Counted from the first letter of the stretch, positions 45,820 through 58,699 are shown. The stretch: 64,000 nt of DNA from Diabrotica undecimpunctata (GCF_040954645.1 NC_092804.1:44049753-44113752), one strand, 5' to 3'. Made by a program: numbers and translations. Notes: generated from the letters alone by a model not told the origin.

Positions 45820-46208
45820 ATATCTGTGGACGATACTCTTGATTTTTCAATGCAATGTATCTTAAAGCTTGCTCCACTTAATTTCCCAGTTTTGCCGTAA
45901 TTTACCTCTGTCTTAAAAACTGCCCTAGTGCCGTAATTGTTGGAAGGTGTGGACGCATGCATTAGCGAATGCAACAATTGAACAGCATTTTTTATTCTAC
46001 TTGAACTAACACTTGTATTTTCTCCTAGGTAGAAAAGGTGATCGATCAGGTGTAAATAATTGGATGTCTTGCCAGAGCCAGTTTCACCTAAGAAAACTAT
46101 TTGCTGGGCAGTTTTATGGTGGAGAGCGTTTTGATAAGCTGTATCTGCTACGCTGTAGATATGGGGGGCATTATCGGAGCGTGATTTAAACTGATATTTT
46201 TCATGAAA
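45820..46208 (-). CDS. ninaC: Myosin III (NINAC) motor exon with P-loop
   Basis: Acceptor TTTTTTGCAG, donor AT/GTAAGT. It reads FHEKYQFKSRSDNAPHIYSV and IVFLGETGSGKTSNYLHL: GETGSGKT is the ATP-binding P-loop (GESGAGKT in most myosins). Switch I is unusual, NNYGTRAVF in place of NNSSRFGKF, followed by GKLSGASFKIHCIEKSRV. Phase 0 in, 2 bases out. The upstream exon ends IYGTE, giving the expected junction. Confidence 0.93.
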
Positions 46209-47205
46209 CTGCAAAAAATAAAATTAAGTTTATTAATATAAAATGTATGAGATGAGTGAAACAAAGAAACTATTTTGTACAGAATATATGGATAATTTAT
46301 TAAAGAGAAAAAATATGGCCTAATTAAAAACAAACTGTTTAGGTTACATTAAATAGTTATTATATTCTTTATTTAAAAAACACATAGATTTATTATTAAA
46401 ATTTTCTTAATCTCGTTAACTCTGTTATCAGTTATTTTACTAATTTCTACCGTATTACTTTCCATTAAATACAACACAGGAGTTACGCAGTGAACAACTA
46501 ATGCATATGGTATGTGGAGAGAGATCACAGAGACGAGACGAAATTACCGAGAAAGGAAGCGATAGGAACAGTTAGCAGCCACTTTAATTTGGATACTCCC
46601 AATTGAAGATCTTTGAGTTTTTGTAAAGATGTTTTAATTTTTTTACCTGGAAACGACTTTAAATTTTTTGGATAAATCAAAATTTAATAAGCCTTAATCA
46701 AATACACAATCTTCAAAAGACTTAACTTGTTATAAATTCCTTACCTCACTTTAATTTTACCATAGAGAAACACAAGGTAGAAAATGGTACTGAAAATAGT
46801 AAACAAAATGATAAATGAAGTAAAATTCCTGAAGAACTGTATTTCAAGAAAATCAAATACCTACATAAAAGCATTGCATATAATTAGAGAATTAAATATT
46901 CGTTATATGCTACAATTTAACTTAGATTTAATGGAAAAGAAAATGAAAACATTTAATACGTATTTTTAAATTTCAATTCTTTAATCTGTATCTCTGTACA
47001 TTCGATATCCACCATGAAAGCCTTTACGCTGTCTTTTAAAGGACACGGTGACACGACACGGGGCATATTTTATTAAGCATATGACATATTAAAAGCAATA
47101 TTTTTATAAAAAACATTAAATGAAGTATTAGGTACAAACAAAACATCTAATATATCAATATAATCTAACATTTTCGGTCGCATTCAGGAATTCCATTTTC
47201 TTAGT
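46209..47205. other. No recognised feature
   Basis: Intron sequence, AT-rich. Confidence 0.4.
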
Positions 47206-47209
47206 TTTT

Positions 47210-47600
47210 ATTACTGTTCTGTCAATATATTACCCTCTCTTCTTGCTGCGGTAGATTTTCTTCTCTTCCTCACGTAGTTATTTAAATTCCTCCTCTTCTT
47301 GTCGGGTTGTGTGCCTCTTTTGCATCAGTAAACATGTTCTGTTTTTCTTTCCGTTATAATCTAAAAACCTTCGTCAAAACAGACATCCTTTCTTGGTCTT
47401 CTTTGTTTACCTTCCATGCGTAGTAATTCTTCAGCTGCTTCTTTCATGATTTCACTTACAGCTGCTTCCCACTATTTATTTAGGTTTTCAGGTGTTAGTC
47501 TGTTTTTTAGTTTGATGTTTATATTCTTTATTTTTATTTGTATTTTTGAGTCCTACATTCTATCGTTCATTTTTAGATCCTATTTATTTTAATTTGTTTA
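47210..47600 (-). pseudogene. RTE-like LINE linker remnant
   Basis: Minus-strand frames such as MKEAAEELLRMEGKQRRPRK and a KKRRNLNNYVRKRRK segment look like the basic linker between endonuclease and RT in RTE elements. Weak, composition-driven evidence. Confidence 0.4.
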
Positions 47601-47859
47601 TGCTTTTTCCAACAAAACTTTTTCTTTATGAAAGTTGCTATCAAGTATTTTCAAATAAGTTTATGTCCAATACCTTGCGCTCCCGCCAAAATTTATAATC
47701 GACGAAATTCAGAAATAATATTCTATTATAAAGAACGATATATTCAGTTCAGTTGAACTATTCAGGCGCGTAACTAATAAAATTATAATTTCTATGTAAT
47801 TTCCGATAGGAGCGAAATTTAAAGAAAAAGTGATAAAAAGTGAATAACGATTATTCACT

Positions 47860-50420
47860 GCTAATAGTGCAGAAACGCGAAAGTTTTACAAGAGGATTAC
47901 CCAGAACAGGAAAGAATTCAAACCTAGATTATCAATCGTTAGAAATAGAACAGGGGAGATCATTGGTGATCAGGATCAGATACTAGAAAGATGGGCAGAA
48001 AACTTCGAGGAAAGCCTAAATATAAGAGGTGAGACAGGACTCCACGAATCAGAAATCCAACTCGAGGACATGGACGACGAAAGAGAGAAAGATAACATTC
48101 CAACAGAGGTAGAAGTTATACAAAAATTGAAAGAAAACAAAGCTTCTCGGGCAGATGGCATTCCTTCAGAACTTTTAAAGCATGGCAAAAAAACCTGACA
48201 CACTATATATTATGTAGACTGGTAGAACTAATCTGGAAGCAAATAAAGTTGCCAGAAGACTGGAATGTAGGTATAATTATAACTATCCACAAGAAAGGAG
48301 ATCAAAGGATATGTGACAACTCTCTCTCTCTCTTTTCTTTGTCAACCATTTTCCATCCACTCCTGAATGTAGGTCTCTCCCAATTGCTTCCATCTTTCTC
48401 TATCTTGCTCCAATCTAATCCACTGTTTGCCTGCCACTGTTCTTATGTCATCTACCCATCTTTTTTGAGGTCTTCCCATGCTTCTTGTTGTCGTCCTTGG
48501 TCTCCATTCTAGAATTCTCCGTGTCCACCTGTTGTCATTATATCGGGCTACGTGACCTGCCCAGCGCCATTTCATTTTTGCAATTTCTTGCACAGTATCC
48601 CTAATCTTCGTTCTACGTCTTATCTCGGTGTTTCTAATCTTGTCTCTTAGTGATATTCCAAGCATGATTCGTTCCATTGCTCTTTGCGTTGTTTCTAATT
48701 TTTTAGCAGATTTTTGGTAAGGGCTACTGTCTCCAAGCCGTAAGTACAAACTGGTAGTATGCATGTGTTATACACCTTTTTCTTTAAGTTTACAAGAATG
48801 GAGGTGTTTTTCAAGATATATGCTAATTTGCCGAAAGCGCCCCATGCCAGTTGTGTTCTTCTTTTAATTTCAGCATCTTGATTTGGTTTTCCTAGTTTGA
48901 TAACATGACCTAGATATACATAATGTTCAACATTTTCTATGGTATGATTTTGTATTGTTATATTTGTCTGGTCTCGGCTCAGTATTTTTGTTTTGCTGTA
49001 GTTCATTTTTAAGCCTACCCCTCCTGAAACTGCATTTGACATGTGACATGTGCCATGTGACAACTACAGAGGAATAACCCTCCTAAACGTAACATCAAAG
49101 AATATAGACGCTTATATATTCTTTCGTAACATACAAAATATTGGAATATATTCTTTATGACCGACTATCGTAAAGACATAATTGTGAAGACATAATAGGT
49201 AAATATTTCGTAAAGAAAGGTCAACGACCGATCAAATATTCCTTCTAAGGCAAGCTCTGGAAAAACCATATTAGGATGGCATTGATACTCATCACCTGTT
49301 TGTTGATTTTAGATGTGCCTATGATAGTGTTGAAAGAAACGCACTATACAAGGCCATGATAGAATTCAGCATACCAGTACACTTAGTAAAATTAGTGAAA
49401 GTGCCCCTCCCAAGAGTCGAGTGTAAAGTTAGAGTGCCGAACGGAGTTTCCAGAACATTCCAGTCTCAGATAGGACTTAGACAAGGAGGCAGCCTATCAT
49501 GACTTCTATTCAATATTGCACTAGAGAAAGCAATAAGAGAATCTGGAATAACAACCAGAGGAACTATTATTAATCGCAGCGTACAATTACTAGCGTACGC
49601 CGATGACATCTACATTATTGCAAGAAGAAAGGCGGACGTGGTCGAATCATTCAAGGGGCTTGAAGCAGCAACAAAAAGAATGGGACTAGAGGTTAACACT
49701 AGTAAGACGAAGTATATGAAAGTATCAAATTATATACAAGCAGCACAACCCGAAGATCTAACGATCGAAACATACACTTTCGAAGGAGTAAGAGAGTTTA
49801 TATACCTAGGCTCAAAAATTAATCAGAATAATGCAGTAAGTGCAGAAATTAACAGATGGATATATCTGGCAAATGGAGCCTATTATGGATTAAAAAAATT
49901 TTTAACAACAAGCCTAGTTACAAGAAGAACGAAATTAGTGATATACAGAACTCTTATCAAGTCCATCCTCACCTACGCGTCGGAAACATGGACGATGACA
50001 AAGAGCGATGAAGAACGTTTAAGATACTTTGAACGTAAAATCCTCCGGCATATATATGGAGGAGTACAGGAGGGCGGATTATGGCGTAGACGCTATAATT
50101 TCGAACTTTACCGCCTGTATGACAATCCTGATGTTATTAGGTACATCAAAATAAACCGGCTGCGGTGGTTAGGCCACATAGAGAAAATGAATGAGATGGA
50201 GCCCCTAAAATATATTTATAACCAAAGAATAGATGGAGTGGGATAGGGAGAGGCAGACCCAGAACACGATTTAAGGATCAGGTGGAGGAAGACTTGAGAA
50301 TGTTGGGAGTACGAAACTGGAAAGCCAAGGCGAAGAATAGGAGAGATTGGAGACTTATCCTTGAGCAGGCCAAGACCCACCATGGGTTGTGGAGCCAATG
50401 ATGATGATGATGATGAATAG
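47860..50420 (+). mobile_element. RTE-like LINE, interrupted by a second LINE
   Basis: Before the break: SIVRNRTGEIIGDQDQILER, EVIQKLKENKASRADGIPSE and KKGDQRICDN. After it: YRGITLLNVTSK, IGLRQGGSLS, the catalytic box LLAYADDIYIIA, then a 202-codon frame (49638-50246) through FIYLGSKINQNN and RLRWLGHIEKMNEMEPLKYI. It ends in a GATGATGATGATGATGA tail. Stops in the RT show decay. Confidence 0.85.
48322..49054 (-). mobile_element. Nested LINE 3' fragment with 11-bp target duplication
   Basis: Minus-strand frames (48342-48764, 48695-49063) encode VGLKMNYSKTKILSRDQTNI, YVYLGHVIKLGKPNQDAEIK and MGRPQKRWVDDIRTVAGKQW, the RT thumb and end of an RTE-like LINE, with a (GA)n tail at the left. ATGTGACAACT flanks it at 48311-48321 and 49055-49065. 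Confidence 0.88.
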
Positions 50421-50699
50421 TGTATAAGATATAAATTTTAATTGAGAAATCAAATAAAAATGGTCAAAATATACTTTTTCTGCAGCAGTTCCGAAAATAA
50501 AACTTTCAAAAGTACCATTTTACACAATTCGTACTGAAAGCAGCTACTTTCCGCACTAATTTTTTCACTTTCGTGACGATTTTGGGTAGCTAGGTAACGG
50601 CTTTGACAATAACATCAACTTTGTATTTTATTATGACAACGCTTGTCATTTAAGATTCGTGTGCTCAGTTTTTCGTTTTTCAAGTACAAGCAATTGAAA

Positions 50700-51745
50700 T
50701 CAGCAGTGAAAGTGAAGCCGAAATGATTCCAGATCAGATCAGGGAAACTGCTAAAGCCGCTATTTATGAATTATTGCCGGTAAAGGCAAGAAAGAGGTAT
50801 GAATTGGTCTACGATTTATTTAAAAAATGAAGCAATGATAAAAATGTACGTACTATAAATGAAGAAGTCATTCTTGCATATCTAATGGAAAAATCTAATA
50901 TCTTGAAGCCATCAAGCCTTTACAGCAATTACTCGATACTTAAGTCCACACTTAACATTAAAAATAATATAGATATGCTATCCAAAAGTTATTGCTTTCC
51001 TTAAAAGAAAATCCATCGGCTACAAACCAAAAAAATCTGATAAATTTTAATCACAAGCTGAAGATAAGATCTACTTAATGACAAGGTTATATAATTAAAT
51101 CTAATTTCTCTTTTTTTATTACTTTTTTTTTGTAAGTTTAAGGTTGTATTAATAATTGGTTTGGCCGGCGCTTGTCGTCTTGAGGAGCTTTGCAAAATGA
51201 GTTTAGATAATATAGAAGATAAGATAATTATGTTAGTGATTAAAATTCCTAATTCTAAAACGAACATGGAAAGAACCTTTGTGGCTATTGGAGAAAATAA
51301 CATTTCTTTATACAAAAAATATTTGTGATTATGTCAATCAAACACACCGCATTGTAGATTATTTGTATATTACAAAAATGGAAGGTGTATTATACAACCT
51401 ATTGGTATTTACACTTTTCGAAAAATCGCCTGCACAATTGCTGAATTTCTTAAATTACCGCATCCCGAAGAATACACCGGACACTGTCTACGAAGGAGCT
51501 CAGCCACTTTACTGGCTGATTGTGGAGGTACTATAACCAACTTGAAAGGACACGGAGGATGGAAATCAACTAATGTAGCAAAGGGATACGTAAAAAATTA
51601 TTTAAGAAATAAAATTCACAGATTGAAAATGGCCGCAACCAAGTTAATATCTCAAAAAATAGTAAAAGTACTGACACGTCTAACACTAATTTCAATACTG
51701 CCACTTCTTTTAATATTTCTAACAATATCAATGTAAATAATTGTT
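50700..51745 (+). pseudogene. Crypton-like tyrosine recombinase, decayed
   Basis: Plus-strand pieces in order: DQIRETAKAAIYELLPVKAR, EEVILAYLMEKSNILKPSSL, VIAFLKRKSIGYKPKKS, GLAGACRLEELCKM (box I Arg), VIKIPNSKTNMERTFVAIGE (region of the catalytic Lys), then HPEEYTGHCLRRSSATLLAD (box II His-x-x-Arg), HGGWKSTNVAKGYV (box II His/Trp and the probable nucleophile Tyr). This is the residue set of tyrosine recombinases as found in Crypton transposons. Frameshifts and stops break it at least three times. Confidence 0.75.
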
Positions 51746-52160
51746 ATAATTGTGCTAACAATATCGATGTAATTAATATTCATAAGTAGATTTTTCTAAT
51801 GTTGAATTCACGAGAGTAACTTTAAAGTGTTTAATAAAAGTTCATAAGTAAAGTTTATCCATATATTCTTTTTAACATACAAAACGGCTACAGAAAAAAT
51901 ATTGTAAGTAACACAATCCAAAAGTAATTTTACGAGACTCGCAAGATCCCAGGACTGGCCTACGGCTCGCCCTGGAAACTTCCTACTCGTCTCGTAAAAT
52001 ATCACTTTCGGAACTTGTTACGTAAATTAGTATTATTGGGTATTCTATATGCAGAAAATCATTTTAAATACTAATTCGTAGAATAATATTTAGTTAAATA
52101 TTTTTAAATGTAACAACTAAAATACAAAAGATAAACAGTTGCAAATACTTATTTGTTTAC

Positions 52161-52442
52161 CTCTGTCCCGTAGATAAGCCTTCTTTCATTAGGATTTAGC
52201 GATAATAGAATGTCTCCCACGTATGTATAATACTCCCCCATTTCTGCTCGTTTTTCCAATAGTTCTAAAATTTCTCGTTCGGATATTGGATGTAATGCTG
52301 CCAGATCTTCTTCATACATCGGTTCCAAGTCAGCGTCTATATCTTTCTTCAAGAATTTTCCGTGAACAACAATATCTGGAGTTTTCGGTTTAAGCTTGAT
52401 TGACTTTACATCGGCTATTAAAGATTTTAACTCCATTGTTAA
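52161..52442 (-). CDS. ninaC: Myosin III (NINAC) exon linking kinase to motor
   Basis: Acceptor TTCGTTATAG, donor GAG/GTAAAC. It starts LTMELKSLIADV in phase 0, directly continuing the kinase-end exon (ENNYH), so translation does not begin at the ATG here. It reads EEDLAALHPISEREILELLE and TYVGDILLSLNPNERRLIYG: DLAAL and YTYVGDILLSLNP are the first conserved segments of a myosin motor. Confidence 0.92.
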
Positions 52443-52569
52443 CTATAACGAAAAACATAAGGTTATTTACATGTAATACAATAATAAACAACACTAATGT
52501 TATTAAAAATTTGAAACTAAAAAGAAGCAGAGTTTTGTAATGAAAACATTTTGGAGATGCCTATTAAAT

Positions 52570-52905
52570 TCTTCATCAGTTGGCGCTACAGCCCTTCGTG
52601 AGCCTTGGCCTGCTTCAAAACATTCTTCCATCCTTCCCTATCGAGTGTCTGTCTTCTCCAGCCCCTCACTCCAATCTCCCTCAGATCTTCCTGTACATCG
52701 TCCAGATATCTGAGTTTAGGTCGCCCTCTTCTTCTTCTTCCGACCGGCCTGTTTAGCATAGTTATTTTAGTGGGATCACTCTCATCCATCAGCATAACGT
52801 GGCCCACCCACCTTAGGCGGTTTATTTTGATGGTCTTCACAATATCTGCATCACCAAAAAGTCTATAGAGTTCAAAGTTATATCGCCTTCTCTTATTAAA
52901 TTAGT
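52570..52905 (-). pseudogene. RTE-like LINE 3' fragment
   Basis: Frame 52586-52840 encodes KTIKINRLRWVGHVMLMDES, GRPKLRYLDDVQEDLREIGV and the tail. Same family type as the element at 47860-50420. It lies 128 bp upstream of a myosin exon. Confidence 0.75.
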
Positions 52906-53393
52906 CGCCCATAATAAAAGAAGTAATTGGTTGCCTCAAAAAGTCTTATCACCTCTACTGTGATGGATGGTGGTTGATGATATTAAAGCTTAAAAGAGAC
53001 ATTTTTTGTACTCTGGACTATACATACGATCTAGCTATAGTATTTAGAAGTAATCATGGTAATATTGTTGCTGATCACATACAAGGTGTCTTAAATCTAG
53101 TAAGATTTGGCTTTTGAAAGAAATATTTCAGTAAATTCTAATAAAAAGACAGTTGTTTATTCACAAATATGAGAAAATTAATAATTAACCTTCGATTACC
53201 AATAAAACAACTCTATCATTCTTAGGAGAGATTAAGTATCTCGGAATTATCTTATGAAATCCATAGAAAATTTACGGGGAATGCTCAGTTATAACATAAT
53301 GCCACTAAAGTAACGAGGGATTTCTGAACGTGCAGTAAGCTTTATGACAAAACATGAGATACCTGAAACCTAAAGTAATATATTTATCATATA

Positions 53394-54776
53394 TACTAAG
53401 TGACATAGAAATCCGAACACCCAGTTTAAATGATTTTATTTTAATAAAATTTTGTATAAGTACTTAATGAAGCATAATAAGTAAATGATTAAAATTTCAA
53501 AATGATTGCATTGCTTTAAAGCCCTTTTACCTTTAATAATGTGTGGATGCACCCCGATGTGTTACGCATTCTCCAACGCGCCTAGGCATGCTTCTGATCA
53601 GGTGGTCAATGTCCTCTTGTGGTATCTCATTCCAGGCAACCACCAACTCCTCTCGAAGTGCTTGTAGAGTCTGAGGAGGACGTTGCAAATTGAGCAATCT
53701 CCTACCCATCATATCCCACACGTGCTCAATTGTGGATAAGTCGGGAGATCTTGGTGGCCATGCTAACAATGTGACAAAATTATGTTGAAAGAAGTCTATT
53801 GTGACTCTTGCAACATGTAGTCGGGCATTATCTTGTAGGAAAGTTGGATTTGACAGGGTGTCAAGATAGAGTAAAAGGTGGGGTTCTAGGACTTCTTGGA
53901 TATAACGCTGCGCGTTCATGTTACCTCTGATGAAGATTAAAGGTGACCTGGAACCATAAGCTATATTACCCCAAATCATAACTTCAACAGTATGATGAAC
54001 ATGTCTTTCTACAAAAAACTGTGGACTCCTCCTTTTACCACGTCGCCTTCTAACCCTCGCTCGACCATCGTGCATGCCTAAACAAAATCGAGACTCGTTA
54101 CTAAAGACAATACTGTTCCATTTATGATCCCAGAGTGACCGTTCTCTGCACCACTGTGTGGTCGGTATGACAATAGGCCAAAACTTCTCATTCGTCGGTA
54201 AACACTTCGCATGCCAACAGGTCTTCCGTGTTCTGCAAACCATTCATTTGCAATGGAGCTGGTAGTGGAGAAACGGTCTCTTAAGGCCAATAATCTTAGG
54301 CGGCGATCTTCACGGTCTGTTGTTCTACGGCGGCGTCCAGTGCCCCTTGCTCTTTACGTACGACCTTCTTGAAGTCATGCCTGACAACACCTAACCACGG
54401 TGTCTACACTTCTTTGCACTCTAACTGCAACTTCCCGAAAAGAAAGTCCAGCTTCCCGAAGTCCCATTATACGACCCCTATCAAACTTAATAAGTTGACG
54501 AAATCGTACAGGTCTCCGTACTCTAGGCATCGTAACCAATCGTAAAGAATGTCAAGAACCACAATCCGCCAAATTTGAATCTTTACTACGGTTGAAATAT
54601 TCATTTTTAGATTGTTAGTGAATTTAACAACAAAAAGTATAAAAACCGGAATCTCCAACTGATAAGGCTAAAAATTTTATCACTTGTTTTTTTTTAGTAA
54701 GATAAATAAATTACACCAAATTTTATTGAAATAAATTCATTTAAACTGGGTGTTCGGATTTCTATGTCACTTAGTA
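53394..54776 (-). mobile_element. Tc1-like transposon
   Basis: Inverted ends of about 60 bp, CTAAGTGACATAGAAATCCG... at 53396 and its inverse ending 54774, with TA duplication at the edges. The transposase is on the minus strand. Inserted in the LINE at 52960-55690. Confidence 0.9.
53533..54530 (-). pseudogene. Tc1-like DD34E transposase, inactive
   Basis: It starts MPRVRRPVRFRQLIKFDRGR with the paired helix-turn-helix region, breaks at a stop near 54380 and a frameshift near 54240, then is open for 236 codons. Catalytic residues: NSIVFSNESRFCLG has Asn at the first Asp; FLQDNARLHVA supplies the second Asp; SPDLSTIEHVWDMMGRRL supplies the Glu, 34 residues later. The D-to-N change, stop and frameshift make it dead. 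Confidence 0.88.
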
Positions 54777-55690
54777 TATAACGATTGTCAGAACCATAGT
54801 TACATAGGATATGCTGGTTTGGTGAATAAAAAACAAATGCAATAATAGAGTTACAAAAAATGCAAAAAATTGCGTGTGTAATAATGAAGAGTGCAATGTG
54901 ATCATGCTTCATCGCAGCCTTAGATATAATGCTGGACCTTCCTTCTCCAGTAGAGGACCTCTACATATACATTTAAACTCTCTTTATGCTAACAGGGCTC
55001 AGGATTTAAAATCTTGCAAATTGACTGGCATCCAGAAGTTTTAAGGGTTGGAACAACGCGAACGTAACACATGAAGATGCTTTTTGAAAAACAAGATTTC
55101 GAGGTGAAGGTGAATAATATTATGTACGAGTATACGTTAACACAATTTGAAATCTGCCCTTGTGAGGCCTAACTCTTGTGTGATGAGCCAAATACACAAG
55201 AGTCTCTTATTCTAATGAGCCAAGTACATAAGAGGGAGTAACAATAGGGGTCACTGGTCCTAATACCAGGATGTTAATAACTTTTAGAAATTCTTATACT
55301 CCATTTTAAGTAGAACTACTATCAATCGATTTTTGTACTTAAGAATTCCTGAAAAAACGACTCAAGTCAGCCAAAATATTTATTGCCTCAAACAGTCAAG
55401 CTTAAGACGCAAAATTCTATAACTTATAAGTCGATAACAGCTTGAAACTACACCTATTTTCTTAAGCAACTACAGGTCGCAACAAAGTAACTTCACTATA
55501 GGTGTCAGAACATAAAGAACTTGTTGATAATGGGATTGCTGATAGTTTTTTTAAATCTTTTGTTTTAAGTCGGTCGTACTTCGTCCAACAGCTTACTGTA
55601 CATGCTGATAGTTTTGCCAAAGAAGGATTAAATCCTCCTTTTATAAGATTAGAATCCTCACCCTCATAGTGGGTTTGTTCTGATCGCTAA

Positions 55691-56465
55691 GCAAAAATAC
55701 CCTTAGAGCTTCAGGAGACTTCAGTTTTTTGCTGATATTCTGTTGATTAAACGCCGTATATATTCCAAGGCGCCAATTTGGGCCATCTATAGCCGACAAA
55801 CAGCTACAGCTACAAACAACAAGTACATCGAGTATTTACATTCGATTCGTTTCTATCTAGTATTCGACTATGAGCCAGATATTGAATATTAACGATGACA
55901 TATGAATTTGGAATAATTACATTCAAAAGTGACGATTAGTGCTATGGACAAGGAATATGTCCATTGTCATAAGTTTAAGTTCAGAAAATGAGTCAGCGGG
56001 ACGTGTTATGGACTAAGTAAGGTATGGGACGCTCTGCGAATAGAGGTAAAACGCTAATATTTATTTTGAGTGGTCTAGCCATCTTTTTTTATCATACGCG
56101 CATGGTAGAGATAGGGAGATACGCGCGTAAAGAGAGATAGATATACTACCGATAGAGTGCTCCACGTTTCACTATTTTACTCACGATGCTTTTTCTATTC
56201 TTAGTAGTAGGTATGTTTATGGTTGCGCGTCAGGTAAAGTCCAGCTAGCAGAAATTGAAACGCCACCTGAACCATTGAACGGCTTACTTATGGGTTGGGT
56301 ATGGACCCAGATTAAAACCTGGTACTTGAATCATCCATTCGCACCTTTGCACATTGCATTTTCGTTAGTATGATTAATTTTTTTATTATCTTAATATTTT
56401 TTATTTCCACTTAAAGTTGGTGTCTCTTTATCTGTTTATCGAGTCGGTGGCTTGCGAAAAAATTT
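55691..56465. other. No recognised feature
   Basis: Intron sequence. Confidence 0.4.
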
Positions 56466-56469
56466 TTAT

Positions 56470-57000
56470 CCTATTGTTTCAATGTGTTTTTGACGTATTT
56501 CTCTAGTATCTTTCTTAAGTATTTCGATAACATTTTTATGTGGTATTCAGTAGCATAATCCTTTTTTAATTGTTGGTGTTTGTTGGTGGTCTCTCCTTTG
56601 TGTAAATTAATATTATTTTTGCTTTTATACATTTCATAGGCACTTTTTGGTCTACCAAATATAATATATCTTTGACACGTTCCTAAATCCAGCAATGTTT
56701 CCCCTCCGTTCCTACTTAGTTTATTTTAGAATTAATTTAGTGCTGCAGCTTCCTCTAATTTTAGCTGTTTGACTACCTCAGTAAATTACTTATAAGTGAG
56801 AATATTTTGGACTTTTTCATACCTTATCTTCAGATCGCCATCTATTACTATTTGGTTGTTTATATACAAATTAGTGAAATGTCTGATCCTGGAAAAAGTT
56901 GTCTGTATTGATTTTTGGTGTACCTTTATCTTCTTGTGTTGCATTGTTTCTTTACATAATCAAATACTTTCTTTTGTTTTGTTTTTGTTCTCCCTTTTTA
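56470..57000 (-). pseudogene. RTE-like LINE endonuclease/linker remnant
   Basis: Minus strand near 56860-56900 reads FPGSDISLI, resembling the GSDHxLV end of APE endonucleases, then DGDLKIRYEKVQNILTYK and the linker frame 56471-56695. Weakly supported. From 57000 to 57770 nothing else is recognised. Confidence 0.4.
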
Positions 57001-57768
57001 TTGCTTCTATCAGTTTAAATCCAGACCCACTTCAATTTTCTCCTGTGTATAGTTTAGCCGATTTTTATTTTTTCCGTTTGTATTTATTGAATTTTTCTTT
57101 CTTTCCTAATTCTACATTAGTTTAGGTTGTTTCTTGTCGACATTTTTCCTTGTATTCATCATCCAACTACTCTTTTTTTTCAATTTTTAAGTTGTTTTTG
57201 TCTTTGTCTAATCGCCCTTTCTGATATTTCTATTACGCCTGTATGTTATTGATGCTATTTTATTTTGTTTTCTGATGTTACTCACATTTATTTTTTTTAG
57301 GTCCTTCGTATGTGTTTTAGATTTTCGGTTAATCTTTTGCTTATTTACTATTTATTTTTTTCTTTTTAGTCTGTCTAAAAGTTTTAGTTCCAGTTGTTTT
57401 AAAGTGTATTAAAAGGGAGTTGTGATTTTCACATTGATTTCTGCTTTTATTGGTCTGAATCAAAATTTTCTTCTCCTTATCAACTAATATTACCCTCGTA
57501 ATAAAATTAGCTAGAAAAATTATTCAACTCAATTCCATTTAATTAGATATGATAAATACTTTATGTAGTCTTTTTTAATTTTTTTCACTTTAGTTATGTA
57601 TAGTGAAGGTGAAATATTTATTTATTATATTATTACCATTTTAAGGATACATATTATAATTCTAATTTTAGGGGCATCCAAACCCTGTCACTGTAATTGT
57701 ATCTTATCAATTAATATTAATATTAGTATAAATATATAAATATGTGCATATATATACTAGTCCTTTCT

Positions 57769-58230
<462 letters not shown>

Positions 58231-58271
58231 TCAGCAATCGGTCTGTAGGAACTAAAACTCTATTTGTTCTG

Positions 58272-58311
58272 TCTCAATATTTCGTCACGATTTTGTGACT
58301 TCTTCAGGAGA
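58272..58311 (-). ncRNA. Hammerhead-like motif with consensus core
   Basis: Minus strand: UCUC (stem I), CUGAAGA (consensus core), GUCAC-AAAAUC-GUGAC (perfect stem II), GAA, self-complementary AUAU (stem III), U (position 17), GAGA (stem I return). All invariant core positions are present. Confidence 0.55.
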
Positions 58312-58452
58312 AAACTGTAAATTTATTAGAATAGTTAATTATTATATGTAAACAAAGTGAATATTTCAATACTTACTTATACTTACTTATACAAACTATA
58401 AGAGTAAAAATTAAAATTTTTTTAACATAACATTTTTAACATATATTTTTAA

Positions 58453-58577
<125 letters not shown>

Positions 58578-58592
58578 TTTCATATAACTTAC

Positions 58593-58683
58593 GTGATAAT
58601 TATTTTCAGGAATTTCTTCTAAAAATGGATGTTCAATTATTTCCATCATACACGGTCTGTATTCGAAATCTTTAACAAGACAC
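58593..58683 (-). CDS. ninaC: Myosin III (NINAC) kinase C-terminal exon
   Basis: Acceptor GTTTTAG, donor CAC/GTAAGT. The first base completes Glu and it reads [20 protein letters not shown] then [20 protein letters not shown]...HPF is the end of a STE20-type kinase domain. Phase 2 in, 0 out. Confidence 0.9.
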
Positions 58684-58699
58684 CTAAAACATACGTACA

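Larger units (their letters stand above)
52960..55690 (+). pseudogene. Decayed LINE with RNase H remnants, interrupted by a Tc1 element
   Basis: Left of the insertion: TYDLAIVFRSNHGNIVADHI (RT after the catalytic box) and KPKVIYLSYI. Right: LQKMQKIACVIMKSAM-like thumb motif, LDLPSPVEDLYI, and near 55510-55630 ELVDNGIADSF and HADSFAKEGLN, which resemble the GNExADxLAK end of RNase H. A Jockey/I/R1-related element. Confidence 0.6.

Noticed and set aside
52434..52436. Alternative start of a kinase-free myosin at the ATG of the linker exon
   Set aside because: The exon is open upstream to a splice acceptor in phase with the kinase exon; no promoter evidence here.
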